The notes under the pieces were generated by a model that saw only the letters and a list, made by a program, of their open reading frames with translations, had not been told where the DNA came from and made no database searches. Of a stretch of 64,000 bases of DNA, positions 38,801 to 52,728 are shown in pieces (position 1 is the stretch's first letter; every line of letters begins with the position of its first letter). Source of the DNA: Chamaea fasciata (Eukaryota; Chordata; Aves; Passeriformes; Sylviidae); the NCBI GenBank assembly GCA_029207755.1, contig JARCOQ010000003.1, forward strand, positions 42,552,144 through 42,616,143. The letters are read 5' to 3'. Position numbers and translations under genes: made by a program.

Positions 38801-39892
38801 AAGCTTTGAAAATGGACTATGAGTGAAAGCAATTGGTGAGGAGCTGAGACAGCCCAGGTCTCTCAGGATATAATCCTTACACCTCTTTACAGTTGATTCT
38901 GCGTCACTCACTCCAATAACCGGGTATTATTTGCTTGGCCTTTGTTCTTTGACCAAAGGCAGGGAGTAAGTCCATCAGGAACTGTCCTGTACTTCCTCGT
39001 GAAATTGGGGGATAAAGATGCATGAGGAGCTGCAGGGCTGAGCAAAATAACTTCACTTCCTGTGGTGAAGCCTGCAGGCTGAATTTCAGGGAATGACTGA
39101 CATTTCCAGCAGCTCTCTGAGATCTGTGGGGATCCCTGGGGATCCCTGGAAGCAAAAGCGTGCTGAGCCATATGCTTCTCCAGGAAGCGGCCTAGGTCAT
39201 GGTCTATTAGAGAGAGAACCATTGTCCATTGTGATTACCTACACTCTCAGCTGCACTTTGGAAACTGGCAGGAGTGAAAATGTCAACTCTGAGTGCTGAT
39301 GGGGAAACAGATGCCTCTCACCATTTAAATATAAGTTCATGGTCCCTATGGGAGAACAATACATGAATCTCTCATCAACACTTGCATCTAGAGATGGACC
39401 TTGAACTAGGATCTGAGCAGGACCTCCTGAGGATGGCGAGGAGCAGCAGAAATTCCAGGCATTCTCAGGGTTAGGTACTCTGTCAGCTCCCCCAGGCCAG
39501 GATGAGACTATATGATGTTGGCAAGCTGTGCCTGTGCAACAGTGGAAAGGTGTGCCCACAGCTCATGCAGATATGTGGAGGCTGTGTATGAACTACCTGG
39601 GAGTCACAGCAGGCAGAGTTCAGTCACAGCCAAGCACCAGTGGGCTTCTGCATGGGTTTTGCAGCTGGCTCGGAGCCATGTTGCCAGGTATGAGCTACCT
39701 AATTTCTCTCTGGTGCCATTTGGGTTTTGCCTCTTTGTTCTTTTATATGTTATCTGTATTCTTCGCACTTACATTTGTAACTCTGCCACCTATTGCTTTA
39801 GTAACTAGTTTTCCCAGTAATTTTCCATAGCCTTTCCCTAAGCAGAAAGACAAAACAAATTCCAGAGCTCCAAGCTCCGGGAGGTACAAGGC
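35833..39892. other. Unique non-coding sequence, no gene seen
   Basis: Open frames reach 126 codons (37433-37813, plus) without recognisable products. A ten-base tandem (GGGGATCCCT twice) lies near 39128. Bases 38390-38460 faintly resemble a decayed CR1 tail but not enough to call. Confidence 0.5.
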
Positions 39893-40083
39893 TCTGTGCT
39901 ATCTTGGCTCTTCCTGGGAACCAAGGCTGAGAGCAGCTCTTTGAGATACATTCTCATGGACAAAGTACAGCCAGTGCTCAAGGGGGGGGCTCCAGAGAAG
40001 GGGCTTGACCTGGGGGTGAATTACATCACCATTTGTCCTCTTAATTGATGCTTTTTTATCAATTATGCTAATTTCCTAAAACC

Positions 40084-40090
40084 TATAAAA
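40084..40090 (+). promoter_or_regulatory. TATA box of the LTR-like block
   Basis: TATAAAA lies 69 bases upstream of the AATAAA of the same block, in the order expected of U3-R. Whether it is active cannot be judged. Confidence 0.55.
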
Positions 40091-40158
40091 ATGTACTCAC
40101 CCCTGGGGGGGACAGGCTTTTGTGGACATCTTTCCATAACTGCCTCTGAAAGCCTTCA

Positions 40159-40164
40159 AATAAA
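40159..40164 (+). terminator. AATAAA poly(A) signal of the LTR-like block
   Basis: A canonical AATAAA, followed by a T-rich segment ('ccccttttatac') 10-20 bases downstream. Confidence 0.6.
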
Positions 40165-40367
40165 GATCCCCTTTTATACTACCTCCTTACTAAAATTATC
40201 TTGAGTTTCATTTCCAGTCTGGGAATAAGGCAACAACTCCAGCTGAGGATGCCTGTACAAAATACAGTGATGCCTTTCAGACACACCCTACTACATGGCT
40301 GGGTGCTGCTGTGCCCATGCTGCTAATTTCTCCTCTGGAGTCAAATAGGAGGAAAACGCCCTTGATT

Positions 40368-40530
40368 ACGACAGAGATTCCTAGATCCAAAGAATTTATC
40401 AAGCCTAAACTGAAGTCCAGGGTCGTTTAGCTCCATCTGCCCTTTTATTCTCCAGGGCATCTCTTTGTCTCTAACTCACTGACTCTGAAAAGTTTCCAAA
40501 ACATATTTCTTGGCAACGCTTGGATCTTCC
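40368..40530 (-). mobile_element. Possible ancient CR1-like relic
   Basis: The plus strand reads 'gattcctagatccaaag', 'gtttagctccatctgccct', 'ctccagggcat' and 'aagtttccaaaacatattt'. This faintly parallels the reverse complement of the same old CR1 family seen at 33919 ('gattcatagattccaagg', 'gacctcctgtataaca', 'caggccat'). Divergence is high and the call could be wrong. Confidence 0.35.
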
Positions 40531-42156
40531 CACCAGAAGGTCATTATCTTTTCATAAGAATAAAGGCAGGCACAAAACTCCCTAATTCCTTGGCAAATAA
40601 ACAGGCCTCCATCAGACGTGTACTCTTTTTAAGGCCAGAAAGAAAGGGAAAGAAAAAGCTGTTAAAGATTTTTTTTTCCCCAGCTTACAGGACAATTTGC
40701 CCTGTTTTGTTTCCTCATCAGTAGAAGCTCAGAACAGTGGCTAAACCAAAGGAGAAGTTTGTCTTAGTGGCAGGATGGTCTTTACATTGTCCTGGCTTGT
40801 GCATCTTGTTCATGCTCTTGGGGTCAAGCTGACCTCTGCAATTGCCCCTTTAGGTCAAATGGGTAGGTACCACTGGACACAGGGTTTTTTCCCTTTACTC
40901 TTTGTAATGTGAGGCCTAGCCAATTTCCAAAGCTCAGATGGGGGTTTTACAGCAGTCACTGATGACACAGGGGCTGCCTGTGATTGCTACTGCTCTCTTC
41001 CTGTGGCACACAAAAGCTGTAGCTTTTGTTCTCTGCAGTTGGTCTCAAGCTTGTTACAGAGCCCTGGGGAGCATTTTGTGGCCACGGGCTGTGGGGTGGG
41101 TGCTCTGGAGACCAGTTAGAGCTAACCATCTTTCTGTGGTTGTGGTAGACGGCTTGTCCCAGGACCTTTCTAATTCCAACTTTGCTGTCTGGCATAGTTC
41201 CTAGTATAATGCAGACCATAGCATTTCAGCCAGTAATTCCCAGCAGAAGGAATTACTCTTTGCTCTAGCAACAATCCTAGAGAGCCCTGGCATAAGGACT
41301 TTACGTGACTGCTCTCTTGCACCATGTATTTTGCTTCTTCCCTTATTTGTTGAGAAGATGAGAAGTGCAGGGTGATGGAGATCAGCCTTTCTCCCACTGC
41401 CTAGGGGAAAGAAAGGTAGAAGCAAGGCCCTCTTGGGCAAGGGGAGAGGGCTTCCCTGTGCCAAGGATTGCAAGGGATTGGTGGGGCTGTTCAGTACAGC
41501 TGATCCCAAATGTTGTAGGTGGCATCCTGGACAGGATATTTATGCCATGCATGTCTTCTAGGAACTTGGGCCAGGTGCTGATGCCCAGTTTTCCTACCTG
41601 CTGAGAACTCTGTAAATCCCTCATCTTCATGAGGCACAGAAGCCTGTGGTAGGTGTTGCATATTTTGCACCCATCAGTTCATCTGTGCTTCCTCCTGCTT
41701 CCTCATTTCTAGCCTTCCCCAGGAACAGAAAACTTAGAAAGAGGGACATGTGAATCCCTGCAAAGCAGAGATCCAGCAAGTGCTATTTAATACCTCACCA
41801 TACCCACCCTAGCCTTCCTTCCTCCTCTGTTCTCCAGTTCCTGCCCACTGTGAAGACGTGGAGGTTATGCAGGCTGCCATCCCACACAGTTCATCCCTGA
41901 ACCCTCTCTCATGTACTGACAGGATCTGACATCCGCCCGCTGAGGGCTTCCCCCTGTGGGTAGCAGAAGTGTAAAGGAGCGACACATCGTTCAGACAGGA
42001 ACTGGCAACAACAAAATGCAGGGGAATTCAGAATTAGGCATCTGCGGCTCTGATCTTAACTCTCCCTATAAGGTGTTGCTACATTAGCTGGAACCTGCTG
42101 ACTGAATGTGAGGATAGCAAGATTTGCCCACTGTTGTGTGAACAAAAGCTGAATAC

Positions 42157-42207
42157 TTCTTTTTTTCTTTCTTTTTTCTTCTTTCTTTTTTTTTTTTTTT
42201 TCTTTCA
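42157..42207. repeat. Polypyrimidine (CT/T) tract
   Basis: About 50 bases of almost pure T with scattered C, including a run of 17 T. Low complexity. Confidence 0.92.
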
Positions 42208-45200
42208 CATTTGACCCTTCAGATGTCTTTGTGTGATTCTAATTGTCTTGTGTGATTGTTAGGTGTGTTTTTATGAGAAAAACTTGCATCATTGAACATG
42301 GTCAGAAATAGCCTAAATAAAAAATAATAAAAGCTTACCATTGTCCAGCTAAACAATAAAAAGCCCAGATGGTTGAAAAGAGATCTGTACTTACTTAGAT
42401 TTAAAGATGAGGCCTTATTCTGCAGAATCAAGTTCTGTTCCCAATAAACCCAAGGGCTTTTGGGAGTCAGTGTGTTACTCCACATATCTGCTTTATTGAG
42501 AACAGACAATTTCATTGTTGGTCCTTTCAGGAAAGGTGCTAGAGGTAGGTGATCTGTTCTCCTCTTTCTCATAGTGGTTTCTGTCATCTCCATCAGTTAT
42601 CACGCTGCTGACACAGGCTGAGAACCAAGGCCACTCTGGCTTATCTACACAGCTTTGGTCAGGTGAGATTTGTGGAGACCAACTGCTCTTGAAACTTTCT
42701 AGACCAGATAGTAAAAAGGTGTTGGAGAAGACACTTTGGAGATAGTTCCCTGCCAGCACTACATTGCTTTTACAGGGATGTGGGTGTTCCATGGACCTTA
42801 CACTGTCACACCTGCGTCAGCAGAAAGGACAGCTAGCCATGTGGTCAATGTACCTGCTGCCTCTGGTTCCACCTGGGCTCTGTCTCCATGCATGTGGCCT
42901 CTGGTAACCAGAAAATCATGTTCCTTGCTCCTTTTGTAGGCATGTGCATTGCCTCTCATAGGACCATAGCCTGGCAAAAGCCTTCCAGAAAATGGAGATG
43001 CATGGAGGCATGTATCCCTTGTGCTGCCAAAATGACATCCTACTGCCACATCACACTTTTACTAATTTTTTTTTTCTTCTGGGGTGGTTTCAGATGCTGA
43101 AAAGCAAAGAGATGCTCTCTTTGGGGAGCTACCTATAGGATTTCCACAAAGCAACCAATGGGAAGTGGAGTGGGAGGCAGAATGGCAGGCAATAAACCTG
43201 CACACAGTGCACCTAGACATGAACACTCTATGTGTCCTCTGGTTAATTCAATAGAAACACTCCTGTATGGGCTCACTTGTGATCCACACCAAATCCAGGA
43301 GGGCTGGGAATGCACAGATGTGGAATCATCACTTGTGGATCCCCCACTCTGGAAGACGGCACAATAGCGGTAGCTTGGGGACCCTGACAGCTCTGAGGAA
43401 TTGCTGTGTGCTGGCTCTGTTCACAGTAAAAGGATTAGCTACAAAAAAATGACACTGGGCTTATTAATTAAATTAAGATCCTTTCGTAGTTTTGGGGCAG
43501 GATTTTCAAAAGTGCTCAGCCTTGCCCTAACTGTGCTCTCACCAAGGGTAGTCAGGTGTTGTACTGGCACCTTAAAGTAGAGCAAAAGCCTTCAGACAAC
43601 TTAACTTCATTCTGAAACCCCTTAGCAGATACAATGGGAAAATGCAATTGATCTTGTCTTCCAATGCAACTCATGGAATATCTGCAGCTGCACAGGCTCT
43701 ATCTGCTTCCCTACATGAAGCAAAGTCAGTTTTGGGGCACACCTAGACAGGAGAACCCTAGGAAACACCAGAGGACTTGGAGTGCTCCCCAGATAGCTGC
43801 TGCTCCAGAAAGGGGACAAAGAGGGCTGCTTCAGTTTTATGATGTGCTGCATACAAAATGTTCTAAGAGAGTGTATGACATTAAAGATCTCTTCATGTCT
43901 GCATCCTGTCCCTCTTTCAGTTTGCTTAATCCTGTCCTGCCTATTTGAAATGTCACCTGCCATCTCAGTCAATGCACAGGCCCTCCTCACTTCCTATCCC
44001 AAATTGTTCCAGAGCCTTGCTATCCCCTGGTAAAGTGACACTGCAGTTTATCCTAAAGATGTGGAGTACCTTCCTTCCCTGTCATTTCTTCCATGAGCAA
44101 AAGGTCAAAGCTATCACTTCTGTGGCTGGGTAGGAGGGATAGTTGTGAGTTGAGTCATCCCACAGGCACAGGGTGCCCTATAGATCCACTATTGTCTCGA
44201 GAGAGCAGTGAAATTCAGGCCAGCAACCTCGCTTGATGCGGCTTTTCCAGTGCTGTTGACATTTAAGACAAGTGATCATTATTTCAGAAAAGAGGAGGTG
44301 ATACCTACCCCCTCTGTTTATCAGGAAAGCTGACGTTAAAAAGCCAGAGGGAACTGGGAGCTTTTCCTCAACTGGGAGCAGTATTTTCAAACTAACACCT
44401 GAATTCTTCTCTGCCCCGCCTGCCATGTCATGGCATTCCACTGAATTAATTGTTTCCAGGGTCGAATCTGGCCTGGCAGCCTTCATGCAAAGGCTATGGA
44501 GAGAACCGAGCTGCCCCCTTTTTTAAAGACACTCACAATACAGAATCTTGATGAAGTTAACAGCTGGCAAATGTAGAACGTGGAAAAGGAAATACTGCTT
44601 CAGGCAGCACTGTCATTGTAACCCTTGGAATTCAGGGCTGCGGGAGGCTCTTGGAGAGAGATGTTTTTTCAAGGACAGCAGCACAACAAATGCGACAGAC
44701 AGTAACAAAAGCTCAGAGAGGAAAGCAAGACCCAGCAGGGGACAGGGAGGAATTGCCTTTCAAGCATGGCACTGAGTGACCAGACTGGTAATTTGGGAGG
44801 TTGTCTTTCCCTAAGTATTCAGCAAATCTCTGGGAATGGGAGGCACTGCAAAATTGTCATTTAATAGTTTTGTACAATGCATCTGGTCAGAATCTGGAGA
44901 GTTTTAGTTTCCAGAGCCAAAAAGAGAACATGGGCCAATTTCTGACCCTTTTTGTGTTCTGATAGAGATTTCCATCACACATGCAACTAATCCTACTGGC
45001 TCAAACCCTCTGACAATGAATGTCCTCATATTTTAGGTAGTATCAGCTATACAACTAAATATCTAAATAGCAAAACAAGTCTTATGTGGTTGCATTTTTT
45101 TCCATGCATTTGTCTCTCAGACTTGTTCCCTTCCCACACGAAACTTCGAGCTCACTGACTAAAAGTGTCCAAAGTTTACATAAGGTAGAGATCAACTACA

Positions 45201-48200
45201 TTCCCACAATTTTTGTGGAAAATTATGTTTATCCAGAAGGCAATGAGTGTCCTATGGCATACTCAAAATCGGTGCCTTTGGTGAATAAAAAACTGCAGTG
45301 TGATTTTAATGCTCTCTGTGCAGCTCTGCCTGCTGACTGGGTGTGGGTCCATCTGCCCTACATGCAGTGTGGGATGGAGCAGGGTCCCATTGCCCCAGGG
45401 CCTCTCAGGGGCTAGTGCAAGATGCTGCACAGGGCCTTGAGCTCAGGTGCATAAGTGTGCAGGGGGAATTGAAGCATTTTGGAGGTGGGAGAGATTAGAA
45501 GACAGATTGAAGGAGGGCTTGCTGCTGTGAAAAAATATGGGCACAAGGCATTAACTTGTGAGAAACTGGATTATGTCACTGCCCAGAGTGACTTGCTTTG
45601 TTTCCTGGATAGCACAACTCTCAAAAATATTTCCTGTGCAGGGTGGTTTGTTTCCTAACATGTATATAACTCTTGATACCAAAGGGGAATTTGTGTGAGT
45701 GCCATAATCTTTGTTCTTTGCAGTGTTATATTTAATCACAAACACCTGATATAGATGGCAGATGTGTGGAATGAATGGGACACCATTTAAGCTCACTGGT
45801 AATTCGAGTTGCTGTTACTTCACCTGTTTGAGTGCCCTTTTGTCATGCAGTTTAATTCTCATTTTAAAGATGCTTCCCATCTATGTAATACATTGATTTC
45901 ATAAAAATTATCCCTGTGTTACACCAGGGACTGGGGCTCAGTATTTAGACCATTCACTTTAAACTCATCTCAGTAGAAACCATTTATAAGCTCCACTGAG
46001 TGTGTGGACTCCTGCATTGGTGTTGTTGCCTATGCAAAAGTAGGCAGGAGGCCTTAACTTTCTGAGTAGGGAGCATTTTGTGTTCACCATAGGTAGATGC
46101 AAATAACAGGTCATGGCAGGCAGAAGACAGAACCAGATCTGGTACCCTTACTAAATACATGATTGCTATTTTACAGGAGGCATCACACAGCACTATACCA
46201 AGAACAAGAAACATGCATTGAGTGTCCAGAACCTTAGATCAGGTATTTGTTGGAACTCAGTCACCAAATTACATGCTGCTGTCTTGGATAAGGGCACAGA
46301 GGGTATTCCCAGAAGAGCTTTGGGGTCATTAGTCTCACTGGGATATGTGCATAACTGAGTTAAGTGCACAACTAGCTTGGAGGTCTTGGTAGGCATGTAC
46401 TTGGGAAGTCAGAGCTCACTAGGACTCTGCTGCTTCTTGGAAATTGCAAAGAGGTTGAACTTGTAAGCTTGAAGAAGGGATATTTCAGTTGCTCTCGCTG
46501 CAAAATCTACTTAAGAATACTTCAGTTATTTCTTGCCTTAAAAGGGAGAACTGAGTCGAATTTTGGATCTGCACTGGCATAGCCATACTGCCTGCTGAGG
46601 GACGTGGTGTCACCTTCCTGAGTGTGTGTGAGCAAGGGAGGGGAGGACAAAGGCAGCCCTTTGAGCCCTTAAGCTTTTGCTGTACGCTGTGGATCCCGCC
46701 ACTTGTCTGAGAGACAATAAAAGTGATACATAGAGCACATAACTGCCTTAAATATGGCCCATGTTGAGTGCTCTGCTGTGCATTCCAGCAGCATGAGATT
46801 TGCCAGGTAGCCTGCAATTGTATAAAATTTCGTTTTTTGTAGAAACCAGATAGAAATGGGTAATTACTCACAGAGGGTGGTCATAATTGCCTTCACTAAC
46901 AAGCAAGGGCAGAAACGGTTGCCTTTAGCCCCACTTTGAAAGGACAAAGCAAAGAGCACTTGGCAGGAGGAATTTCCCATAAAGAAGAGGTGTTTGGTAT
47001 TTGACAGGGTAATTGAATGTTTAGAGGAACAGGCTGACATGAAAATACACTTTCTTTTATGTGGCTCAGGGAGACCAATCTTTGTCAACAGCCTAAGACG
47101 TAGGATGAGGACTGTCAGGAACTGGAAAAAGAATGTGGTGTAGACAAAGTTCTCGATTGGATTTTGGGTGCCACAACTTCCCAAGAGGCTGGGATGTCCA
47201 CCTAGAGTTGCCTGGAAAAGATGTCCAGGGGTTGACACATGGCTTTTTAAGTCTTTTTAATACTGATGTCATTTTGCATAATGTTCCCTCCCAGCCTGGC
47301 TCTGTTATGTCCCATCCAATAGTCTGTTTTCAGTGGTTTAGTGCTGCTGAGCAATGAGATGTTCTCTGTCCTTTCCTTCACATGATCTCCAAAGGGCCTG
47401 GCAACTTGTTGTGCAGCCACCCTCACTGTTAGTAGAGCACAGGGTGAAAGAAGTGCATGGGACAGAAGAAGGGGGCTTTTGGTGGCAGGACAGACATGGA
47501 GCTGTCAGAGGAGACTTCCCTCAGGCCACCAAAGGAGTGGTGGAGCTGGCCTCTTCAGGACATGTCTGTTCCCTTCAGGCAAGAAAGAAAGTTTTGAAAT
47601 GGGGGGCTTTTAAATCATGCTCTTGCCTCACTCTCTGCTCCCTTCCTCTCTCGGTGCCCCTTCATCTCATATCCTGTGGCTTAAGGATACAGCATTTAGA
47701 TGAAATGCCCCAAATTTTTCTCTTTGCAGCAGGTCTTTCAAATGTTCCCTCTCCTCACAGCTCAGCCATTTCAGGGTTCTTACATAAAGGGTCCACTAGC
47801 CATGGAGAGAGGTTATTTCTTCCCATCCTGCCTTTGTTTTGAATTTTGCATGGACAGGGACAGTGTTGTCAACCCATTAATTGTCACAAAGTTAATGGCT
47901 TGGATCTACAGGCCACAGGCTTAAATTTCTGGGAATGAGATTTGCGGCAGACTATCACATGAGGATACTGTGTCAATCTAGTTGAGGTTTAAGAAGAGCA
48001 ATCCTATTAGCTTGAATTGCTGATAGGGATCAAAGCTCTCTTTCCTCTTACACAAATGCCTTGGAAGCAAACTGATCACTGTCCAGGTCTATCAGACCAT
48101 GAAACTAGATTAGCAAACTGGGGCCCCTGTGTCCAAATGACACAGCAGCTGAGGCTGCTGTACATCGAGGAAGAGAGAGAAATGGGGAGATTATGCAAAT

Positions 48201-50789
48201 ATGTGGCAAATAACTCACTTTACAGGATATAATTAAATAAAAGTGAAGGTACAACAGCACTACCAACTGAATACAAACTCTCTTTCACTGTAACAAATGA
48301 CACATTCAATGTCATGCCAAGAGAAGCACCTCAGGGTTGAACAGTAAACAAAAATTTATCTTCATAGCTACAAGCTTAGTTTAAAGTGCTTTTTTGTGGC
48401 CCACAAGGAGAAGAATGTAGACCCTTTTCTGCCAGGTATGTGCCATACACACTTTGAAACAGCTGGCCTTTTTTTAGAGTTTAAGAAATAAACTGAGCTG
48501 GAGAGAGGAGAAAGAATGGTGATTGATGGTTATGTGGTTGGTACTAGCTACATCACTGATATGACTCTAGTGGTCTGAGTCATTGTTAGGGCTGTAGGAA
48601 CAGAGCTTTCTGATACTGTGCAAGCAAAAACCTCCATGGGTTCTGTGCCAACAAATATTCTTGCTTAGTCTCACACACCTTGAAGGATGTTCAAGCTGAT
48701 AGCTGGCTGTGGCTTATGTAGAAAAAATGATGACTTGCATCCCCTTGGAGTGGGACAGGTATCTGGCATTCAGCTCTTCTTCCCCTGACTTAAAACTGAT
48801 TTACAAAAAATCCTAATAAAGAATTTAGTCCTATGGCAAATTAAATGTATCGTAAGGAGCCAAAACTCTGTGTCTCCTCTCAGTGGAAAAGTCTGGGACA
48901 AGTTGTCCTGCTGGCTCCCCCACCTACTGGGATTGCAGTGGGTCATAGGTTTGGCAAAGACCTAAAAGGCTTCAGTACTCATCTAGCACCACTTGGTCCC
49001 TCTGTGGATCAGACTAGGTTTGGAAGTTGGGATTAGCTAATAAAGCAATGCCATTTTTTGGTTTACTGTCCATGTTGATAGGTAGTGTTTGGGTGTTTGT
49101 GTATAATTAGCCAAGTGATATGCATTTAATTTGTTGGGTAGATGCTCTGAGGTGAAAATCAACCCTGAACAACTTGTATTGATAAGTAGGATGGTCTTGG
49201 TAAATACCAACAGAGTATTCTCAAGATGTCTATACTTCAATCTGTAAGGCAAAAGTTTGCCCTGTGCTCCTTATTTTTCTTCCTTGCAAACTTATCATAG
49301 ACTACTGATTTTGATAAAAACTTTAGCTCTTCTTATACTTTCAAATGGACGGTCTTTGCATTAAAATGTACAGAACGTGCTTCAAAATGGGTGAAAATTC
49401 TTCAACAGTTTTGGTCCCTTGAATCAGACTAGCACTATGATTGACAGATCACAGGCATTTCTCCTTGGCAAGACAGTCTGCTTACTTGATAATTCACCAG
49501 AGCTGGAATTTCCTTCCCTCATGGGTTTCACCCACAGCCCAACCTTGCAGCCACAGCATGTGCTGTTAGCAAAGGGAACTTTGCTCCTCATTTTGCTTCT
49601 GCCTTTTGATGTTTCTTACTCTGAGCCAAGAATATGAACTCTTTGGTACACACAGAAATGGGGGAGGTACTCTGAGGAAACTCTACGTGAAAGTTGGAAG
49701 CCAAGACAACCATATGTAGTCAATAATAGTCAATACCTTATTGAGTACATCTTATATGACAAGTCCCCAAGTAGTGTTAGTAAGATTTTCCAGTACAGTA
49801 GTTGTTAGACTGTTTTTCTTTCCCCTTTTTTGTTTTGATTTGCTCTTGATCTAATCGTGACTGGAAGTAAGACTTATTCACAGCCCTGGCAGCAATTCCT
49901 GCCCACAAGTTTTGGGAAGTTCACACTGTAATCTCAGTATGGATTTGCCGTTGATGGTCTTGCCTTGAAATGAATCTGAACTGGAACCCGAAATTTGAAT
50001 GTCACATTACTGCATCAAGTGCAGGTTTTGATTTTAATGCTAATCGAAATCTGTATTTCTGGACTTGACAAGAAAAAAACCAGTAGTGGTAAATAGTATC
50101 TGAAAAAAGCAGGAACAATAAAAACATCAATAAAAGCAATAAAACCAATCATATCCACATATTAGAGCTCCTATGCTCATAAAGAATGCATTTATGGTGC
50201 TTTTATGAGTGATTAATCTAAAATTGTTGCACATGCACTTTTGGTGTGCAACACAGCAACAGCAGGATTCCAGTGGAATCTTTAGGGGAAAAGCAAAAAA
50301 TAACATCACCTAGTGTCACAATTGAAACAGAGGGGATCATTCAAGCAACGTATAATTAACGCAGCTGGAATTTGGTCAGGATATCCAGGTTAACACCTCA
50401 TTCAGTTAGTGGGCTGTGTAGTAAATTGTTGAATATTGTTGTTTAAAAGTCAAATAATTTACTGAGCTCTTTTCATGTGTGGAATATACAAGAAGGTCAA
50501 CTGCCTTTTTAACATCTGGTAGCAGAACCCTGGTGATTTACCTGCACTCTGGTGATTGTAGATAGCCAAGTGATGGATGACTTTGCTAGAAAGCTCACTC
50601 TGTTAACTCATACAAGCCCACAAGGAGCCTGATAACTCTGTTTTGTGGAAACATTAAAGGCTTTGTCTGTAGCTTGTGTAGATTGACAAAGTACCATAGA
50701 TGTCAGTGGGACTCTGCTGATTTATTTGTGCTTTGGACGTATCTCTAAACCAGAAGGCCATTCATTACCTTTTCTTGCTTGAAAGGATT

Positions 50790-50834
50790 AAAAAAAAAAA
50801 AAAAAGAAAAAAAAAGAGAAAAAAAAAGGGAAAA
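50790..50834. repeat. A-rich purine tract
   Basis: About 45 bases of A with a few G, beginning with an uninterrupted A-run of about 16. No retroposon body precedes it in either orientation that I can recognise. Confidence 0.92.
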
Positions 50835-52728
50835 TATAGATAATAGAAAGTACCTTTATTTATTATTTACTTATTAGAAAGCATTTTACTTGGATTTCCA
50901 ATTACCATTCAAATCAAAATCAAATCTAGGATTTGGATGAGGAGAAGACTGGATGAGATGATGCCATGCTTACTTTAATTGTTTCGCTGCCCGACACTGG
51001 TGTCTGTAAGAAAGCCAACAGGAAAATTACAGAAAATTGCAGGAAAATTACAAGCAGAGCAGTAGATGATGGTCTTCAGGAGGATCAGCAAACTGATTAG
51101 GGGCTAAATTTTCCCTCAGCCTAATGATCCATATGCCAGGGAAAGACTGCGTGCATCTCCCTATCTCTTTTTGGTTTCCTACATCTCACATCAGTTTAAG
51201 CACAGCCTAACCACACAAATTGTGCTGATCCTGTAGAGCTGACCTTCTCTTATAGAAGTCTCTCTCTGATCAGCATATCTGTATTCTGAGAGACTCTGAG
51301 GGCATTGCATTGAGTGACAAAAACTAGTTTTTCGGTCTTGCTGGTAAGAGGAAGCTAATGTGGTTAGGGGAAAGGAAGGTGAGTTCACTCTGTTTTCTGC
51401 CTTATCAGCAAAACTGTCAGTCTGCAGTCACAGCATGGCAGCTGATGGAAACTGAAGACAGGAAGGGCATGGCATTGCTTAATTTCTTCCCTATCCATGG
51501 GCTAAACCTGTAGGAATGGCAATTAGAAAATTCATCTTAAGGCTTAAAACATTTGCTTCGGTTTCATGCCAGGCTTTAGCAAACACAGCACTCAACTGTA
51601 GCTCTCCACTGTGGCTGATTTGGAGGCAGTGTGGAGGGGCTGAGGCTCCAACAGAGCAAGGGCAACAGTTTTACTGCACAATCCCCCTCCCGATTGCTCT
51701 TGTTTTCCACATATCTCAGGATTACCAGAGGATGCTCAGCCTCTACTGATTTACTGTCTTGGCAAATATCAAACGGAGCACAATCTATGCTGTATGTTGC
51801 AAGGAAGCTAACAGTGGATGAATGAGGGCAATGTTTGCAGTCAGGACTTTCCTTTACAAACACTGAATCATGCTGTTGTGAAACCAGGACCGAGTGATGA
51901 ATGACTCACTGTTGGCAGCACACACTGCCCTATCAGTAGGGTCTGTTCAGGGGATGTGGGGGCTGGTGTTTGATATCATCTCTGAGCTCCCAGCTCCCAT
52001 CATGCTAATGAGTAATGCACACTGTGGCCTGTATTGATCTGTGATTTGGTTATTCACTAGACTCTGCACAAAGACACCCACGTTGCTGGAAGTTCTGTTA
52101 TTCTTCAACACAAAGATGTTGCTTTGGGGATGTTTAAAAAATCTCTCTTGTTTGACTGTGCTGTTTTCAGCTTGGATCTCTTTATTTTGAGCATTTTTTT
52201 TCCACTGTGCATGCTTTGCAGTAATAAAATACAAAACTTCATTAGTAAGGGACAGAAGAACCTTGCTTAGATGATTCAAAGGTAGGAGAGTGAGATAGAT
52301 TGAAATCCTTGGGCCAGTGGTTCAAACTCAATGCCTGCTGGCTGTGAGGTAAGGTATGCATTCCCTGTTTGGGTGCAGGTGATTATATGAAATTACCCAA
52401 TGCAGAGGCTGGAGTGGATCTGCCTGTTGGTAGTGCTGGAAATGGGTGCATTGCCAGGCTCAAAAAATGGAAAGGGGATGGCATCAAGCTGCTTTCTGTT
52501 TCTAAGCTATGGCACTTATTAACTTCCCAAAGACTCCCTTCAGGATGTGAGGAAAGAGCCTGCATCTTGGGACAGACAGGGTTGAGAACTGTGTTACAGG
52601 AGATCTCCATACCTAACTTGAGATGGTAAACCAGCACTGCACCCACTTTTTACTGAGACTCACACAAGGGTTGAAGTCCTAGAAAGTTTATAGAATGATG
52701 TGTCTTCTCAAGGTGAAAGGACGTGTTC

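Larger units (their letters stand above)
39893..40235 (+). mobile_element. LTR-like block with TATA box and poly(A) signal
   Basis: The core shows promoter then poly(A) order: 'cctataaaaatgtac' with TATAAAA at 40084, then 'gaaagccttcaaataaagat' with AATAAA at 40159, then a ~70-base U5-like tail ending 'ggaataaggcaaca'. A short R between TATA and AATAAA is typical of retroviral LTRs, and the wording resembles avian ERV LTRs. The 5' end at 'tgtgctatcttgg' is a guess and no matching target duplication was found, so limits and family (ERVK or ERV1) are uncertain. No internal region is visible. Confidence 0.6.
40531..52728. other. Unique non-coding sequence, no gene seen
   Basis: Many short open frames (maximum 162 codons, 47354-47842 plus strand) and none recognised. 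Low-complexity tracts lie at 42157-42207 and 50790-50834 and are listed separately. A short direct repeat, AGGAAAATTACA, occurs at 51020 and 51041. No LTR, CR1 or RNA gene is visible. Confidence 0.5.

Noticed and set aside
47354..47842. Plus-strand open frame of 162 codons
   Set aside because: No recognisable domain, no upstream promoter or exon context, and overlapped by another frame.
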